NCBI RefSeq assembly: GCF_000346465.2
Contig: NC_034016.1
Span: 8,154,611-8,218,610 of the forward strand
Source of the DNA: Prunus persica
Lineage: Eukaryota; Streptophyta; Magnoliopsida; Rosales; Rosaceae
Direction: 5' to 3'
DNA: 64,000 nucleotides
Shown here: one piece after another, positions 26,801 to 40,596 of the stretch
How the letters are laid out: each line of letters starts with the position of its first letter
How positions within the stretch are numbered: position 1 is the stretch's first letter
Translations under genes and position numbers: made by a program
The notes under the pieces: model-generated
The model's input: the letters and a program-made list of their open reading frames with translations, nothing else
The model's database searches: none
What the model was told of the DNA's origin: nothing

Positions 26801-27702
26801 ATCGATATCGGATTAAGTCTAAACCTTAGGGAACATCATAATATTGTGGGAGGATTCATTTGATGGGTTTTGAGTGAAATTCAATACACCAACCACTCCA
26901 TTTCATGGATAAAACTATACAAAATACCAACCACTCCATTTCAGAACGAACTTCGTACGAACCTGAATTGTCTAAAAAATCGATATCGGATTGAGTCCAA
27001 AACTTGGGAAACGTCATAATGTTGTGGGAGGAGTCATTTTGTGAATTTTGAGCGAAATCCAACAGCTAAAACCATGCAATACACCAGCCACTCCATTTCA
27101 GAACGAACTTCATACGAACATGAATTGTCCGATTTCATGGACCAATCGATATCGGATTTTGTCTAAAACTTGGGGAACATCATACTATGGTGGGAGGAGT
27201 CATTTGGTAAGCTTTGAGTGAAATCCAATGGCTAAAACTACGCAATACACCAACCACTCCATTTCATAACGAACTTCGTACGAACCTGAATTGTTCGATT
27301 TCACTGCCCAATCGATATCGGATTGAGTCCAAAATTTGGGGAACGTCATAATATTGTGGGATGAGTCATTTGGTGGGTTTTGAGTGAAATCAAGTCTCTA
27401 GAACTATACAATACACCAACCACTATATTTCAGAACGAAGTTCGTACGAACGTGAATTGTCCAAAACTTGGGGAACATCATATTGTTGTGGGAGGAGTCA
27501 TTTTAGGAGTTTTGAGTGAATTCCAATGGCTAAAGCAATGCAATACACCAACTACTCCATTAGAGAAAATACTTTGTACGAACATGAATAGTCCAATTTC
27601 TTGGAACAATCGATATCGGATTGAGCCCAAAACATGGAAAACATTGTAATATGGTGGGAGGAGTCATTTGGTGAGTTTTGAGTGCAATCCAATTGCCAAA
27701 AC
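20612..27702. repeat. 166-bp satellite array, block 3
   Basis: Continues the same monomer and orientation directly after CACTA-1. From 20612 to about 23820 it is a diverged duplicate of 4963-9085: the same rare variants occur in the same order, including cacagttcgcacgaacctga at 20673, the ccaatagagaacg variant and gcccaatacttggg. An 85-bp-scale deletion is visible near 22806. Near 25900-26330 a shortened variant (cgtcattggtgagttttg, tctaggaatatgcaat) repeats three times in a row. The block stops at aaaac (27698-27702), the duplicated target of the next insertion. Confidence 0.96.
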
Positions 27703-28407
27703 TGACAGGACCTGATCCAAATTCCGCTTTGGAATCCAAGCCAGACCTTGTGTGTGACCGACACCTTGTGAATGTCGGGCACAAATGACCTATTTGCCAT
27801 TCTATACAAAACATGATAAAATAATAAGGTTAGCGTCTACCGAAAAACTGGCAGAGTTTTCCTTGTAACTGGCTCAATACCAAATCAGTTACACCTGCCA
27901 AAACAAGTATATATATATACAACCAACTGCCAGCATACATATCTATACAGTCTAACAGTTCAAATCTCAGTCTAGGGCAAAACATCAGAGCGACTACTAA
28001 GAATTTACAAAAGAGTGAATCTTTGTACAAAATAAAAATCCTACATCAAAAGAAAGGCGCAGAAGATGGGAAACGGCCCGGTGGTGGATTCCTGTGCACG
28101 TCTACTGCCTGGGGGCGCAAAACAACAAAAGGGGTGTGTTGATGCTCAAAATGGCCCGGCCAATATTGAGTCCAACTTAGTGATTAGATGTGCTGAGTCT
28201 TCTGCAGAGAAGAGGGCTGAGGCCCTTGGTGAAATGGGTTGGTGAGAGACCTGTAGAAGGTAAAAAGAGGAGAAACAATCGTTAAGCTTCGGACACCGGT
28301 GTGGTGCCGGCCGAAGGCTCTCCGATGCCTAAGTCAGTTACAAGTAGTAATTCTGGCAGAGTAACAGTAAAAGTGGGAGAGTAGTTCTTGGTTTTACCTG
28401 GGTACTG

Positions 28408-28421
28408 TTCCCTATTTATAG
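28408..28421 (-). promoter_or_regulatory. Probable TATA box of the 3.1-kb LTR
   Basis: The plus strand reads ccctatttataggg; on the minus strand this is ccctataaataggg, a canonical TATA core in a palindromic setting. The minus-strand text beyond it is a leader-like sequence rich in ctctcccactttt-type runs. Orientation agrees with TGTAATGACCC being the 5' end of the LTR. Confidence 0.55.
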
Positions 28422-29264
28422 GGAAGTGAAAGTGGGAGCTTTGCACAAAGTTCCAATGTGGGACTTTGTGCAAGCCGTTGTGGTGACGACACGTGTCCTG
28501 GAGATTAGGTTTGGTAGCTGAGAGCTTCGGCAGGTGTCTGGCACCTCGGAAGTGTGTCTTCCTTCGGCATGGGAGAAGGCGTGGCTGCCTTGGTGCTAGT
28601 CGCTTTGATGCTGGGTTTGCTCGGTTCATTATGGTGTAAACAGGGTGAGTGGACCCAAAAACAAAGTTTAGAAAAATAGCATATGAACATACTAACCCCA
28701 CTGTAAAAACAGTTATACAAACTAGTTTATTTTCTTTACTTCTGAAATCAATGCATGTATATAATTATACATTTGAAAACAGTTTTAAACTATCACCTAG
28801 GTGTACCCTTATTTCCGTCAATTTCTTATATCCGTCAATTCCTTGCATCACCATGGGTGACACATACTCGCAGGTCTCAGTGACACGAAGTCAGTCCGAG
28901 CCGCAACTCGCAGGATGCAGGGGACCGTAGTTCACCTGATCTGCATTATTCGCTCCACACGAGTTCGAGTACCAAGGAACTCGTGGGGCAACTGTCAAGC
29001 ATGCTGACTAAACCGAAGGCAACAAATATAATCTGAAGGCAACATGTAATATCTGGGTACAAGGTGGTTGAAGAAAAGATAAAGTTTCTGAAGCAAAACT
29101 GTTGAATAATTAACTTTCTGTAACCTTTAAAATTCTGCTGCATTTTATCTGATAATTAATGAGAATATCTTTTCCTATATTCTTTAAAGGGGATTTCACT
29201 CGGCAGCATGCAACATAAAATATTTAACAGAATAAAACAATTTATAACTGAAACTGAACTGCTT

Positions 29265-29452
29265 AAATTCATTTATTAAAACAAAGAGTCCACTCACAGA
29301 TAGTTTGAGCTCGCTGGACCATAATATTCTATTAATACAATATAGTATTAAATTCATTTATTAAAACAAAGGTCCCTCATGCGGGTCAACTGGTGCCCGG
29401 GTGCCTGATTCAATAACCATAATATTCTATTAATACAATATAGTATTAAATT
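29265..29452. repeat. Local tandem duplication inside the 3.1-kb LTR
   Basis: The text aaattcatttattaaaac occurs at 29265 and 29350, and ataatattctattaatac, then aatatagtattaaatt, occurs at 29321 and 29419. Units are about 85-98 bp. The parts between them differ (agtccactcacagatag versus ggtccctcatgcgggtc). No coding content. Confidence 0.8.
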
Positions 29453-30826
29453 AAAAACCTTACCCCCGGCTCCTAAAAGTACGTGCGTCAATTTAAAGTT
29501 ATCCCTATGCCCATAAAAGCTTTCCTTTCACGTTGGATAGTTTAGCGGTATCTTGGAACTCAAAAAGCGCTAAAGTCCCAAAAAGTCAATCTGGGACCCC
29601 ATGGGTCCATGACCTCACAATATGATCCGGAAGCAGCTAGAAGGTCCAATATATCTAGGACACATGTCCCGAGGGTATTGGTGCCTATCAGACGGCCGGA
29701 TTGATCACGATCGTGTAATTGTAAAATTTCTAAACCCTAGCCCTAGGGTTCGCGATTTCGGAGTATCCGGGACTCTGATTCACAATCCGTCGAATCCTAC
29801 ACGATTATGGAATTATCTAGAGTAACATATCTAAAATTGATTACAATCCAACAGCTCAACAGTATTGAACCCGGAAATCGCACAATATGGAAAATCCGTT
29901 CGACGCCCAAACAGTATCCAAATTGAGATCCGCGAATTCCTACGCGCTCGTGACAACCTAAGGATCGCATCAGGACATAGTGCCACTGCACCACCCTCGC
30001 CCATGCGCCGCCGCACGCGCCGGCAGCGCTGGGTGTCCGAAGCGATTACACATCGCTGGAAAATCTCAAAACCACGGCTCCAAACTCCTACCCTAGGTAT
30101 AACACCATATTTGGAACCACTTTTGTTCTTGGACCTATCCCAAAAACTGACCGGAAGTAGCCGAACACGGAGGCTGAAAATCGGCCGAATTTTCTATTCG
30201 AAAATTCATTATCTACATTGAGAACCGATTAATTCCTACCCAACAGGCAGCTAGAATAGCTCGAGGGGGTCAAAATCCATACCTGGCTCGTCCGATTTGG
30301 TTGAGAAACGAGAGAGAACGACGGCCGTGAAATTTCGGTCACACCCACTCGGTTTTCTGCAATTTCCGGCGGCTGGAGTGGCTGACGGCGACGGAAACCG
30401 GGTGGGACGAGAAGAGGAGGCGATGACGGTTCGAACAAGACCGGTCTCGTGGCCGGTGGTGGTCTGTGGCGGCGATGGCAACTATGAGAATCCAATCGGT
30501 GGGGGGAGAGGGAAGTCGCGATGGGAGAGAGAGAGAGAGAAAGAAAAACTGAGGGAGAAGAGAGAGAAGTGAGAGTTTTAAAATCTGATTTTTTTCTAAT
30601 TACCATTTTGTCCCTCGTGATATTTTAATCATATTTTCTTCGTCAAAACTCCGATTCGAGTTCACTTCGTGTCTATGAACTCATTTCGTCGTGCTCTACG
30701 CAACGGTGTATGTGAAATTGTCAAATTCCTTTTCGGTCAAGAAGTCAACTTTTCATTAATAAATTATTTCAAGGGCAAAATTCCTTTCCTCATAATAAAT
30801 ATGAATTTTAAGTTTGGGTCATTACA

Positions 30827-33800
30827 AAAACTATGCTATACACCAACCACTCCACTAGAGAACGAACTTCGTACGAACATGAAGTGTAAAATTTCTTCGA
30901 CCAATCGATATCGGATTGGTCCCAAAACTTGGGGAACGTCATAATATGGTGGGAGGAGCCATTTGGTGAGTTTTGAGCGAAATCCAATGGCTAAAACCAT
31001 GCAATACAATAACCAGTCCATTTCAGAACGAACTTTGTACGAACCTGAATTGTCCAACCAATCGATATCGGATTGAGTCTAAAACTTGGGGAACGTCATA
31101 ATGTTGTGGGAGGAGTCATTTTGTGAGTTTTAAGTGAAATCCAACAGCTAAAACCATGCAATACACCAACCACTCAATTTCGGAACGAACTTCGTACGAA
31201 CCTGAATTGTCCGATTTCATGGACCAATCGATATCGGATTGTGTCTAAAACTTGGGGAACATCATACTAAGGTGGGAGGAGTCATTTGGTGAGTTTTGAG
31301 TGAAATCCAATGGCTAAAACTACGCAATACACTAACCACTCCATTTCATAACGAACTTCGTACGAACCTGAATTGTCCAATTTCATGGACCAGTCCATAT
31401 CCGATTGCGTCCAAAACTTGGGGATGATCACAATATGGTGAGAGGAGTCATTCGGCGCATTTTTGAGTGAAATCCAATCTCTAGAACTATACAATACACC
31501 AACCACTCCAATTCCAAACGAACTTCGTACGAACCTGAATTGTCCAATTTCATGGACCAATCGATATCGGATTGAGTCCAAAACCTTGGGAACATCAAAA
31601 TGTTGTGGGAGGAGTCATTTTGTGAGTTTTGTGTGAAATCCAAGGGCTAAAACAATGCAATACACCAACCACTCCATTTCACAATGAACTTCTTATGAAC
31701 CTGAATTGTTCGATTTCACTGCCCAATCGATATCAGATTGAGTCCAAAACTTGGGGAACGTCATAATATTGTGGGATTAGTCATTTGGTGGGTTTTGAGT
31801 GAAATCCAAACTATAGAACTATACAATACACGAACCACTAAATTTCAGAACGAACTTCATACAAACCTGAATTGTTTGATTTCATGGACCAATCGATATC
31901 GGATTGAGTCCAAAACTTGGGGTACATCATGATATTGTGGGATGAGTCATTTAGGGGGTTTTGAGTGAAATCAAGTCTCTAGAACTATACAATACACCAA
32001 CCACTCTACTTCAGAATGAAGTTCGTACGAACCTGAATTGTCCAATTTCATGGACCAATCGATATCGGATTGAGTCCAAAGCTTGGGGAACATCATAATG
32101 TTGTGGGACGAGTCATTTTGGGACTTTTGAGTGAATTCCAACAGCTAAAACCATGCAATACACCAACCACTCAATTTCGGAACGAACTTCGTACGAACCT
32201 GAATTGTCCGATTTCATGGACCAATCGATATCGGATTGTGTCTAAAACTTGGGGAACATCATACTAAGGTGGGAGGAGTCATTTGGTGAGTTTTGAGTGA
32301 AATCCAATGTCTAAAACAATGCAATACACTAACCACTCCATTTTAGAACGAACTTGGTACGAACCTGAATTGTCCGATTTCATGGACCAATCGACATCGA
32401 TTGAGTCCAAAACTTGGGGAACATCATAATATGGTGGGACGAGTCATTTGGTGATTTTGAGTGAAATCAAATGGCTAAAACTATGCAATACACCAACCAC
32501 TCCATTTCAGAACGAACTTCATATGAACCTGAATTGTCCAATTTCATGGACCAATCGATATCGGATTGAGGCCAAAACTTGCAGAATATCGTAATGTTGT
32601 GGGAGGAGTCATTTTGTAAGTGTTGGGCGAAATCCAACAGCTAAAACTATACAATACACCAACCACTCCATTTCATAACGAATTTCGAACGAACCTATAT
32701 TGTCCAATTTCGTGGACTAATCGATATTGGACTGAGTCCAAAACATGGGGAACATCATAATGTTGTGGGAGGAATCATTTTGTGAGTTTTGAGTGAAATC
32801 GAATGTCTAGAACAGTACAACACACCAACCACTTTATTTCAGAACGAACTTCGTACGAACCTGAATTGTCCGATTTCATGGACCAATATATATCAGATTG
32901 AGTCCAAAACTTAGGGACCAACATAATATTGTGGGAGGAGTCATTTGGTGGGTTTTGAGAGAAATCCAATCCACAGAACTATACAATACACCAACCACTC
33001 CATTTCAGAAAGAACTTCGTGCGAACCTAAATTATCCAATTTCATGGACCAATCGATATCAGATTAAGTCAAAAACTGGGGGAACATCATAATGTTGTGG
33101 GTGGAGTCATTTGGTGAGTTTTGAGTGAAATCCAATTGCCAAACTATGCAATACACCAACCACTCGATTAGATAACGAACTTTGTACGAACATGAATAGT
33201 CCGATTTTATGGACCGATCGATATCGGATTGAGTCCAAAACTTGGGGAACGTCATAATATAGTGGGAGGAGTCATTTGGTGAGTTTTTAGTGAAATACGA
33301 TGGGTAAAACTATGCACTACACCAACCACCCCATTTCATAACGAATTTCGTACAACCTGAATTGTCCAATTTCATGGACCAATCGATATCAGATTGAGTC
33401 CAAAACTTGGGCAACATCATAATATGGTGGGAGTAGTCATTCGGTGGGTTTTGAGTTAAATTCAGTCTTTAGAAATATGTAATACACCAACAACTCCATT
33501 TCAGAACCAACTTCGTACATACCTGAATTGTCCGATTTCATGGACCAATCGATATCGAATTAAGTCCAAAACTTGGGGGAACATCAAAATATAATGGGAG
33601 GAGTCATTTGGTTTGTTTTGAGTGAAATCAAATCTCTAGAAATAGGCAATACACCAACCACTCCATTTCATAACGAACTTCGTACGAACCATAATTGTCC
33701 AATTTCGTGGACCAATCGATATCAGATTGAGTCCAAAACTTGGGCAACATCATAATATGGTGGGAGTAGTCATTCGGTGGGTTTTGAGTTAAATCCAGTC

Positions 33801-36800
33801 TCTAGAAATATGTAATACACCAACAACTCCGTTTCAGAACCAACTTCGTACATACCTGAATTGTCCAATTTCATGGACCAATCGATATCGAATTGAGTCC
33901 AAAACTTAGGAAACATCAAAATATAGTGGGAGGAGTCATCTGGTGGGTTTTGAGTGAAATCCAATCTCTAGAAATATGCAATACACGAACCACTCCATTT
34001 CAAAATGAACTTCGTACGAACCGTAATTGTCCAATTTAATGTACCAATCGATATCGGATTGAGTCCAAAACTTGGAAAACATCAAAATGTTATGGGAGGA
34101 GTCATTTTGTGAGTTTTTAGTGAAATCCAATGGCTAAAACAATGCAATACACCAACCACTCCATTTCAGAACGAACTTCGTACAAACCTTAATTGTCTAA
34201 TTTCATGGACCAATTGATATCAGAGTGAGTCCAAAACTTGGGGAATATCATAATGTTGTGGGAGGAGTCATTTGTTGAGTTTTAAGTGAAATCCAATTGC
34301 CAAAACTATGCAATACACCACCACCCTATTAGAGAACGAACTTCGTACAAACATGAATAGTCCGATTTCATGTACCGATCGATATCGGAATGAGTCCAAA
34401 ACTTGGGCAACATCATATCATTATGGGAGGAGTCATTTGGTAGGTTATGAGTGAAATCCAATCTGTAGAACTGTCCAATACGCCAAGCACTCCATTTCAG
34501 AACGAACTTCGTACGAACTTGAATTGTCCAATTTCATGGCCCAATCGATATCGGATTGAGTCCAAAACTTGGGGAACAACACAATGTTGTGGAAGGAGTC
34601 ATTTGGTGTGTTTTGAGTGAAATACAAAATCTAGAACTATGCAATACACCAACCACTTCATTTCAAAATGAACTTCGTACGAACATTAATTATCCAATTT
34701 CATGGACCGATCGATCTCGGATTGAGTCCAAAACTTGGGGAACATCACAATGTTGTGGGAGGAGTCATTTGGTGAGTTTTGAGTGAAATGCAATTGCCAA
34801 AACTACGCACTACACCAACCACTCCATTTTAGAAGGAACTTCGTACGAACCTGAATTTTCCGATTTCATGGACCAATCGATATTGGATTTGGCCCACAAC
34901 TTGGGGAACGTCATAATATGGTGGGAGGAGTCATTTTGTAAGTTTTGAGCGAAATCCAATGGCTAAAACTATGCAATACACCAACCACTCCATTTCAGAA
35001 TGAACTTCGTACGAACCGTAATTGTTCGATTTCATGGACCAATCGATATCGGATTGTGTCTAAAACTTGGGGAACATCATACTATGGTGGGAGGAGTCAT
35101 TTGGTGAGTTTTGAGTGAAATCCAGTCTCTAGAAATATGTAATACACCAAAAACTCTGTTTCAGAACCAACTTAGTACGAGCCTGAATTGTCCAATTTCA
35201 TGGACCAATGGACATCGGATTGAGTCCAAAACTTGGGGAACGTCATTATATTGTGGCAGGAGTAATTTGGTGGGTTTTGAGTGAAATTCAAAAGCCAAAA
35301 CTATGCTATACACCGACCACTCCATTAGAGAACAAACTTCGTACGAACATGAAGTGTAAATTTTCTTGGGCCAATCGATATCGGATTGGTCCCAAAACTT
35401 GGGGAACGTCATAATATAGTGGGAGGAGTCATTTGGTGAGTTTTGAGTGAAATCCAAAAACTAAAACCATGCAATACACCAACCACTCCATTTCGGAACG
35501 AACTTCGTACAAACCTGAATTGTCCAATTTCATGGACCAATCGATATCGGATTGTGTCTAAAACTTGGGGAACATCATAATATGGTGGGAACAGTCATTT
35601 GGTGAGTTTTGAGTGAAATCCAATGGCTAAAACTACGCAATACACCAACCACTCCATTTCATAACGAACTTCGTACGAACCTGAATTGTCCAATTTCATG
35701 GACCAGTCCATATCGGATTGAGTCCAAAACTTAGGGAACATCATAATGTTATAGGAGGAGTCATTTGGTGAGTTTTGAGTGAAATCAAATTGCCAAAACT
35801 ATGCAATACACCACCACTCCATTAGAGAACGAACTTCGTACGAACATGAATAGTCTGATTTCATGGACCAATCTATATCGGATTGAGTCCAAAACTTGGG
35901 GAACATCATAATATGGTGGCAGGAGTCATTTGGTGAGTATTGAGTGAAATCCAATGGCTAAAACTGTGCAATAGTTCAACCACTCCATTTCAGAACGAAC
36001 TTCGTATGAACATGAATTGGTGGGTTTTGAGTACCAATCGATATCGGATTGGGTCCAAAACTTGGGCTACAACGTAATATGGTGGGAGAAGTCATTTGGT
36101 GAGTTTTGGGTGGAATCCAATGGCTAAAACAATGCAATACACCAACCACTCCATTTCAGAACTAACTTCGTACGAACCTGAGTTGTCCGATTTCATGGAC
36201 CAGTCGATATCAGATTGACTCCAAAACTAGGGGAACATCATAATATGGTGGGAGGAGTCATTTGGTGAGTTTTGAGTTAAATCCAATCGCTAAAACAATG
36301 CAATACACCAACCACTCTATTTCATAACGAACTATGTACGAACCTTATGGACCAATGAATATCAGATTGAGTCCTAAACTTGGGGAACATCATAATATGG
36401 TGGGAGAAGTCATTTGGTGAGTTTTGGGTGAAATCCAATGTCTAAAACAATGCAATACACCAACCACTCCATTTCAGAAAGAACTTCGTACAAATCTGAA
36501 TTGTCCGATTTCACGGACCAATCGATATTGTTTTGAGTCCAAAGCTTGGGGTACAACATAATATGGTGGGAGAAGTCATTTGGTGAGTTTTGGGTGAAAA
36601 TCCAATGGCTAAAACAATGCAACACACCAACCACTCCATTTCAGAACTAACTTCGTATTACGAACCTGAATTGTCCGATTTCATGGACCAATCGATATCG
36701 GATTAAGTCCAAAACTTGGGAACATCATAATATGGTAGGAGGAGTCATTTAGGGAGTATTGAGCGAAATCCATTGCCTAAAACTATGCAATACATCATAA

Positions 36801-39800
36801 TATTATGGGAGCCATTTGGTAGGTTTTAAGTGAAATCCAATCTCTACAACTATGCAGTACTCCAACTACTTCATTTCAGAACGAACTTCGTACGAACCTG
36901 AATTGTCCAATTTCATGGACCAATCGATATCGGATTGAGCCCAAAACTTGGGGAACATCATAATGTTGTGGGATGAGTCATTTGGTGAGTTTTGAGTGAA
37001 ATCCAATCTCTAGAACTATGCAGTCCAACAACCACTCCATTTCAAAACGAACTTTCGTACGAACCTGAATTGCCCAATTTCATGGATCAATCGATATCGT
37101 ATTGAGTCCAAAAGTTGGGGAACATAAGAATATTGTGGGAGGAGTCATTTAGTGTGTTTTGGGTGAAATCCAATGGCTAAAACTATGCGATACACCAACC
37201 ACTCCATGTCAAAACGAACTTCGTACAATCCTGAATTGTCCGACTTCATGGACCAATCGATATCGGATTGAGTCCAAAACCTGGGGAACATCAGAATGTT
37301 GTGGGAGGAGTCATTTGGTGAGTTCTGAGTGAAAACCAAAGGCTAAAACTGTGCAACACAGCAACCACTCCATTTTAGAACGAACTTCATACGAACCTGA
37401 ATTCTCCAATTTCGTGGACCAATAGATATTGGATTGAGTCCAAAACTTGGGGAACATCGTAATGTTGTGGGAGGAGTCATTTGGTGAGTTTTGAGTGAAA
37501 TCGAATATCTAGAACTATGCAATACACCAACCACTCCATTTCAGAACGAACTTTCATACGAACCTGAATTGTCCAATTTCATGGATCAATCGATATCAGA
37601 TTGAGTTCAAAACTTGGAGAACATAATAATATGGTGGGAGGAGTCATTCGGTGAGTTTTGAGTGAAATTCAATTGCCAAAACTATGCAATACACCAACCA
37701 CTCCATTAGAGAACGAACATGAATAGTCCAATTTATTAGACCAATCGATATCGGTTTGAGCCCAAAACATGGCGAACATCCTAATATTGTAGGAGGAGTC
37801 AATTGGTGAGTTTTGAGTGAAATCCAATGGCTAAAACTGTGCAATACACCAACCACTCCATTTCATAACGAACTTCGTACGGAATAGAATTGTCCAATTT
37901 CATGGACCAATCGATATCGGATTGTGTCCAAAAATTGGGGAACATCATATTATAGTGGGAGGAGTCATTTGGTGAGTTTGGAGTGAAATACAATCTCTTG
38001 AACTATATAATACACCAACCACTCCATTTCAGAACGAACATCGTACAAATCTGAATTGTCCAATTTCATTGCCCAATCGATATCAGATTTAGTCCAAAAC
38101 TTGGGGAACATCGTAATTTTGTGGGAGTAGTGATTTTGTGGGTTTTGAGTGAAATCCAATCTCTTGAACTATACAATACACCAACCACACCATTTCAGAA
38201 CGAACATCATACAAATCTGAACTGTCCAATTTGATGGACCAATCGATATAGGATTGAGTCCAAAACTTTGAGAGCATCAATATGTTGTGCTGAGTCGTTT
38301 TTGAGTCTTGAGTGAAATCGAATGGCTAAAACAATGCAATACACCAACCACTCCATTTCAGAACGAACTTCATATGAACCTGAATTGTTTGATTTCTTGG
38401 ACCAATCGATATCGGATTGAGTCCAAAACTAGGGGAACATCATAGTATGGTGGGAGGATTCATTTGGTGAGTTTTGAGTGTAATCTTACGGCTAAACAAA
38501 TGAAATACACCAACCACTCCATTTTAGAACGACCTTCATACGAAATTGAATTGTCCAATTTCATGGACCGATCGATATCGGATTGAGTCCAAAATAAGGG
38601 GAACATCAAAATGTTGTGGGAGGAGTCATTTTGTAAGTTTTCAGTGAAATTCAATTCCTAAAACAATGCAATACACCAACCACTCCATTTCAGAATGCTC
38701 TTCGTACGAAACTGAATTGTCCAATTTCATGGACCAATCGATATCGGATTCAGTCCAAAACTTACGGAACATCATAATATTGTGGGAGGAGTCATTTGGT
38801 GGGTTTTGAGTGAAATCCAATCTCTTGAACTATACAATACACCTACCACTCCATTTCGAAACGAACGTCGTAAGAATCTGAATTGTCCAATTTCATGGAC
38901 CAATTGATATCGGATTGAATCCAAACTTGGGGAACATCATAATATAGTGGGAGTAGTCATTTGGTGTGTTTTGAGTGAAATTCAATCTCTAGAACTATAC
39001 AATACACCAACCAATCCATTTCAGAATGAACTTCGTACGAACCTGAATTGTCCAATTTCATGGACCAATCGATATCGGATTGATTCAAAACTTGGGGAAC
39101 ATCATAATATGGTGGGAGGAGTCATTTGGTGAGTTTTGGGCGAAATCCAATTACTAAAACTATGCAATGCACAAAACACTCCATTTTAGAACGAACTTCG
39201 TACGAACCTAAATTGTCCGATTTCATGGACCAATCGATATTGGATAGAGTCCAAAACTTGGGGAACATCATAATATAGTGGGACGATTCATTTGGTGGGT
39301 TTTGAGTGAAATTCAATCTCTAGAACTATACAATACACCAACCACTCCATTTGAGAACGGACATCGTACAAATCTGAATTGTCCAATTTCATGGACCAAT
39401 TGATATCGGATTGAGTCCAAAACTTGGGGACCATCATAATGTTGTGCGAGGAGTCATTTGGTGAGTTTTGAGTGAAATCCAATGGCTAAAACTATGCAAT
39501 ACACCAACCACTCCATTTCATAAAGAACTTCGTACAATCCTGAATTCTCCAATTTCGTGGACCAATTGATATTGATTGAGTCCAAAACTTGGGAAACATC
39601 ATAATGTTGTGGGAGGAGTCATTTGGTGAGTTTTGAGTGAAATCCAATCTCTAGAACTATGCAATACACCAACCACTCCATTTCAGAACGAACTTTCATA
39701 CGAACCTGAATCAATCGATATCGGATTGAGTCCAAAACTTGGGGAACATAATAATATGGTGGGAGGAGTCATTTGGTGAGTTTTGAGTGAAATCCAAATG

Positions 39801-40596
39801 CCAAAACTATGCAATACACCAACCACTCCATTAGAGAATGAACTTCATACGAACATGAATAGTCCAATTTATTGGACCAATCGATATCGGATTGAGCCCA
39901 AAACTTAGGAAAGAACATAATTTGGTGGGAGGAGTCAATTTCGTGAGATTTGAACAAAATCCAACGGCTAAAACTATGCCATACACCAACCACTCCATCT
40001 CATAACTAACTTCGTACGAACCTGAATTGTTCGATTTCATGGACTAATCGATATCGGATTGAGTCCAAAACTTGGGGAACATTATAATACTGTGGGAGAA
40101 GTCATTTGGTGGGTTTTGAGTGAAATCCAAAGGCTAAAACAATGCAATACACCAACCACTCCATTTCAGAACGAACTTCGTACGAACCTGAATTGTCCGA
40201 TTTCATGTACCAATCGATATCGGATTGAGTCCAAAACTTGGGGAACATCATAATATGGTGGGAGGAGTCGTTGGGTTAGTTTTGAGTGAAATCCAATCTC
40301 TAGAACTATGCAATACACCAACCACTCCATTTCAGAACGAACTTCGTACGAACCTGAATTGTCCAATGTGATGGGCCAATCGATATCGAAATGAGTCCAA
40401 AACTTGGGGAACATCATAATGTTGAATGATGAGTCATTTGGTAGGTTTTAAGTGAAATCCAATCTCTAGAACTACGCAATACACCAACCACTCCATTTCA
40501 GAATGAACTTCTTGCGAACCTAAATTGTCCAATTTCATGGACCAATCGATATCGGATTGAGTGCAAAAGTTGCGCAACATCATAATGTTGAATGAG
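30827..40596. repeat. 166-bp satellite array, block 4
   Basis: The longest uninterrupted satellite stretch, about 9.8 kb. It mixes typical monomers with a distinct subtype (attagagaacg, catgaatagtccaattt, gagcccaaaacatgg) at about 30851, 33172, 34329, 35323, 35820, 37705 and 39832. Higher-order echoes are visible: the rare phrase tgtctaaaacttgggg recurs near 31077, 31236 and 32230, and tgggcaacatcataatatgg recurs about 332 bp apart at about 33410 and 33742. The right edge is in tgttgaatgag, one side of the solo LTR target duplication. Confidence 0.96.

Larger units (their letters stand above)
27703..30826 (-). mobile_element. LTR-type insertion, probably a solo LTR, with AAAAC target duplication
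   Basis: Starts TGACAGGACCTGATCC and ends GGGTCATTACA, so it has TG...CA termini. It is flanked by aaaac at 27698-27702 and 27827-type position 30827-30831, and the satellite continues without loss. On the minus strand it starts TGTAATGACCC, and a TATA box (ccctataaataggg) lies at about 28408-28421. That is followed by a pyrimidine-rich leader and gcatcggagagccttcggcc, so the element's sense strand is minus. No gag, protease, reverse transcriptase or integrase sequence is visible in 3.1 kb. I read it as a single long LTR left by recombination; a non-autonomous element without genes is the alternative. The superfamily is not determined. Confidence 0.72.

Noticed and set aside
28282..28701. 139-codon minus-strand ORF in the 3.1-kb LTR
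   Set aside because: It spans the TATA box and leader of the LTR; no gag-like or other domain is visible.
30229..30606. 125-codon minus-strand ORF (serine/proline-rich) in the 3.1-kb LTR, and its plus-strand partners
   Set aside because: GC-rich low-complexity sequence without a recognised domain. On the minus strand it lies near the LTR start, upstream of the TATA box, where no coding is expected.
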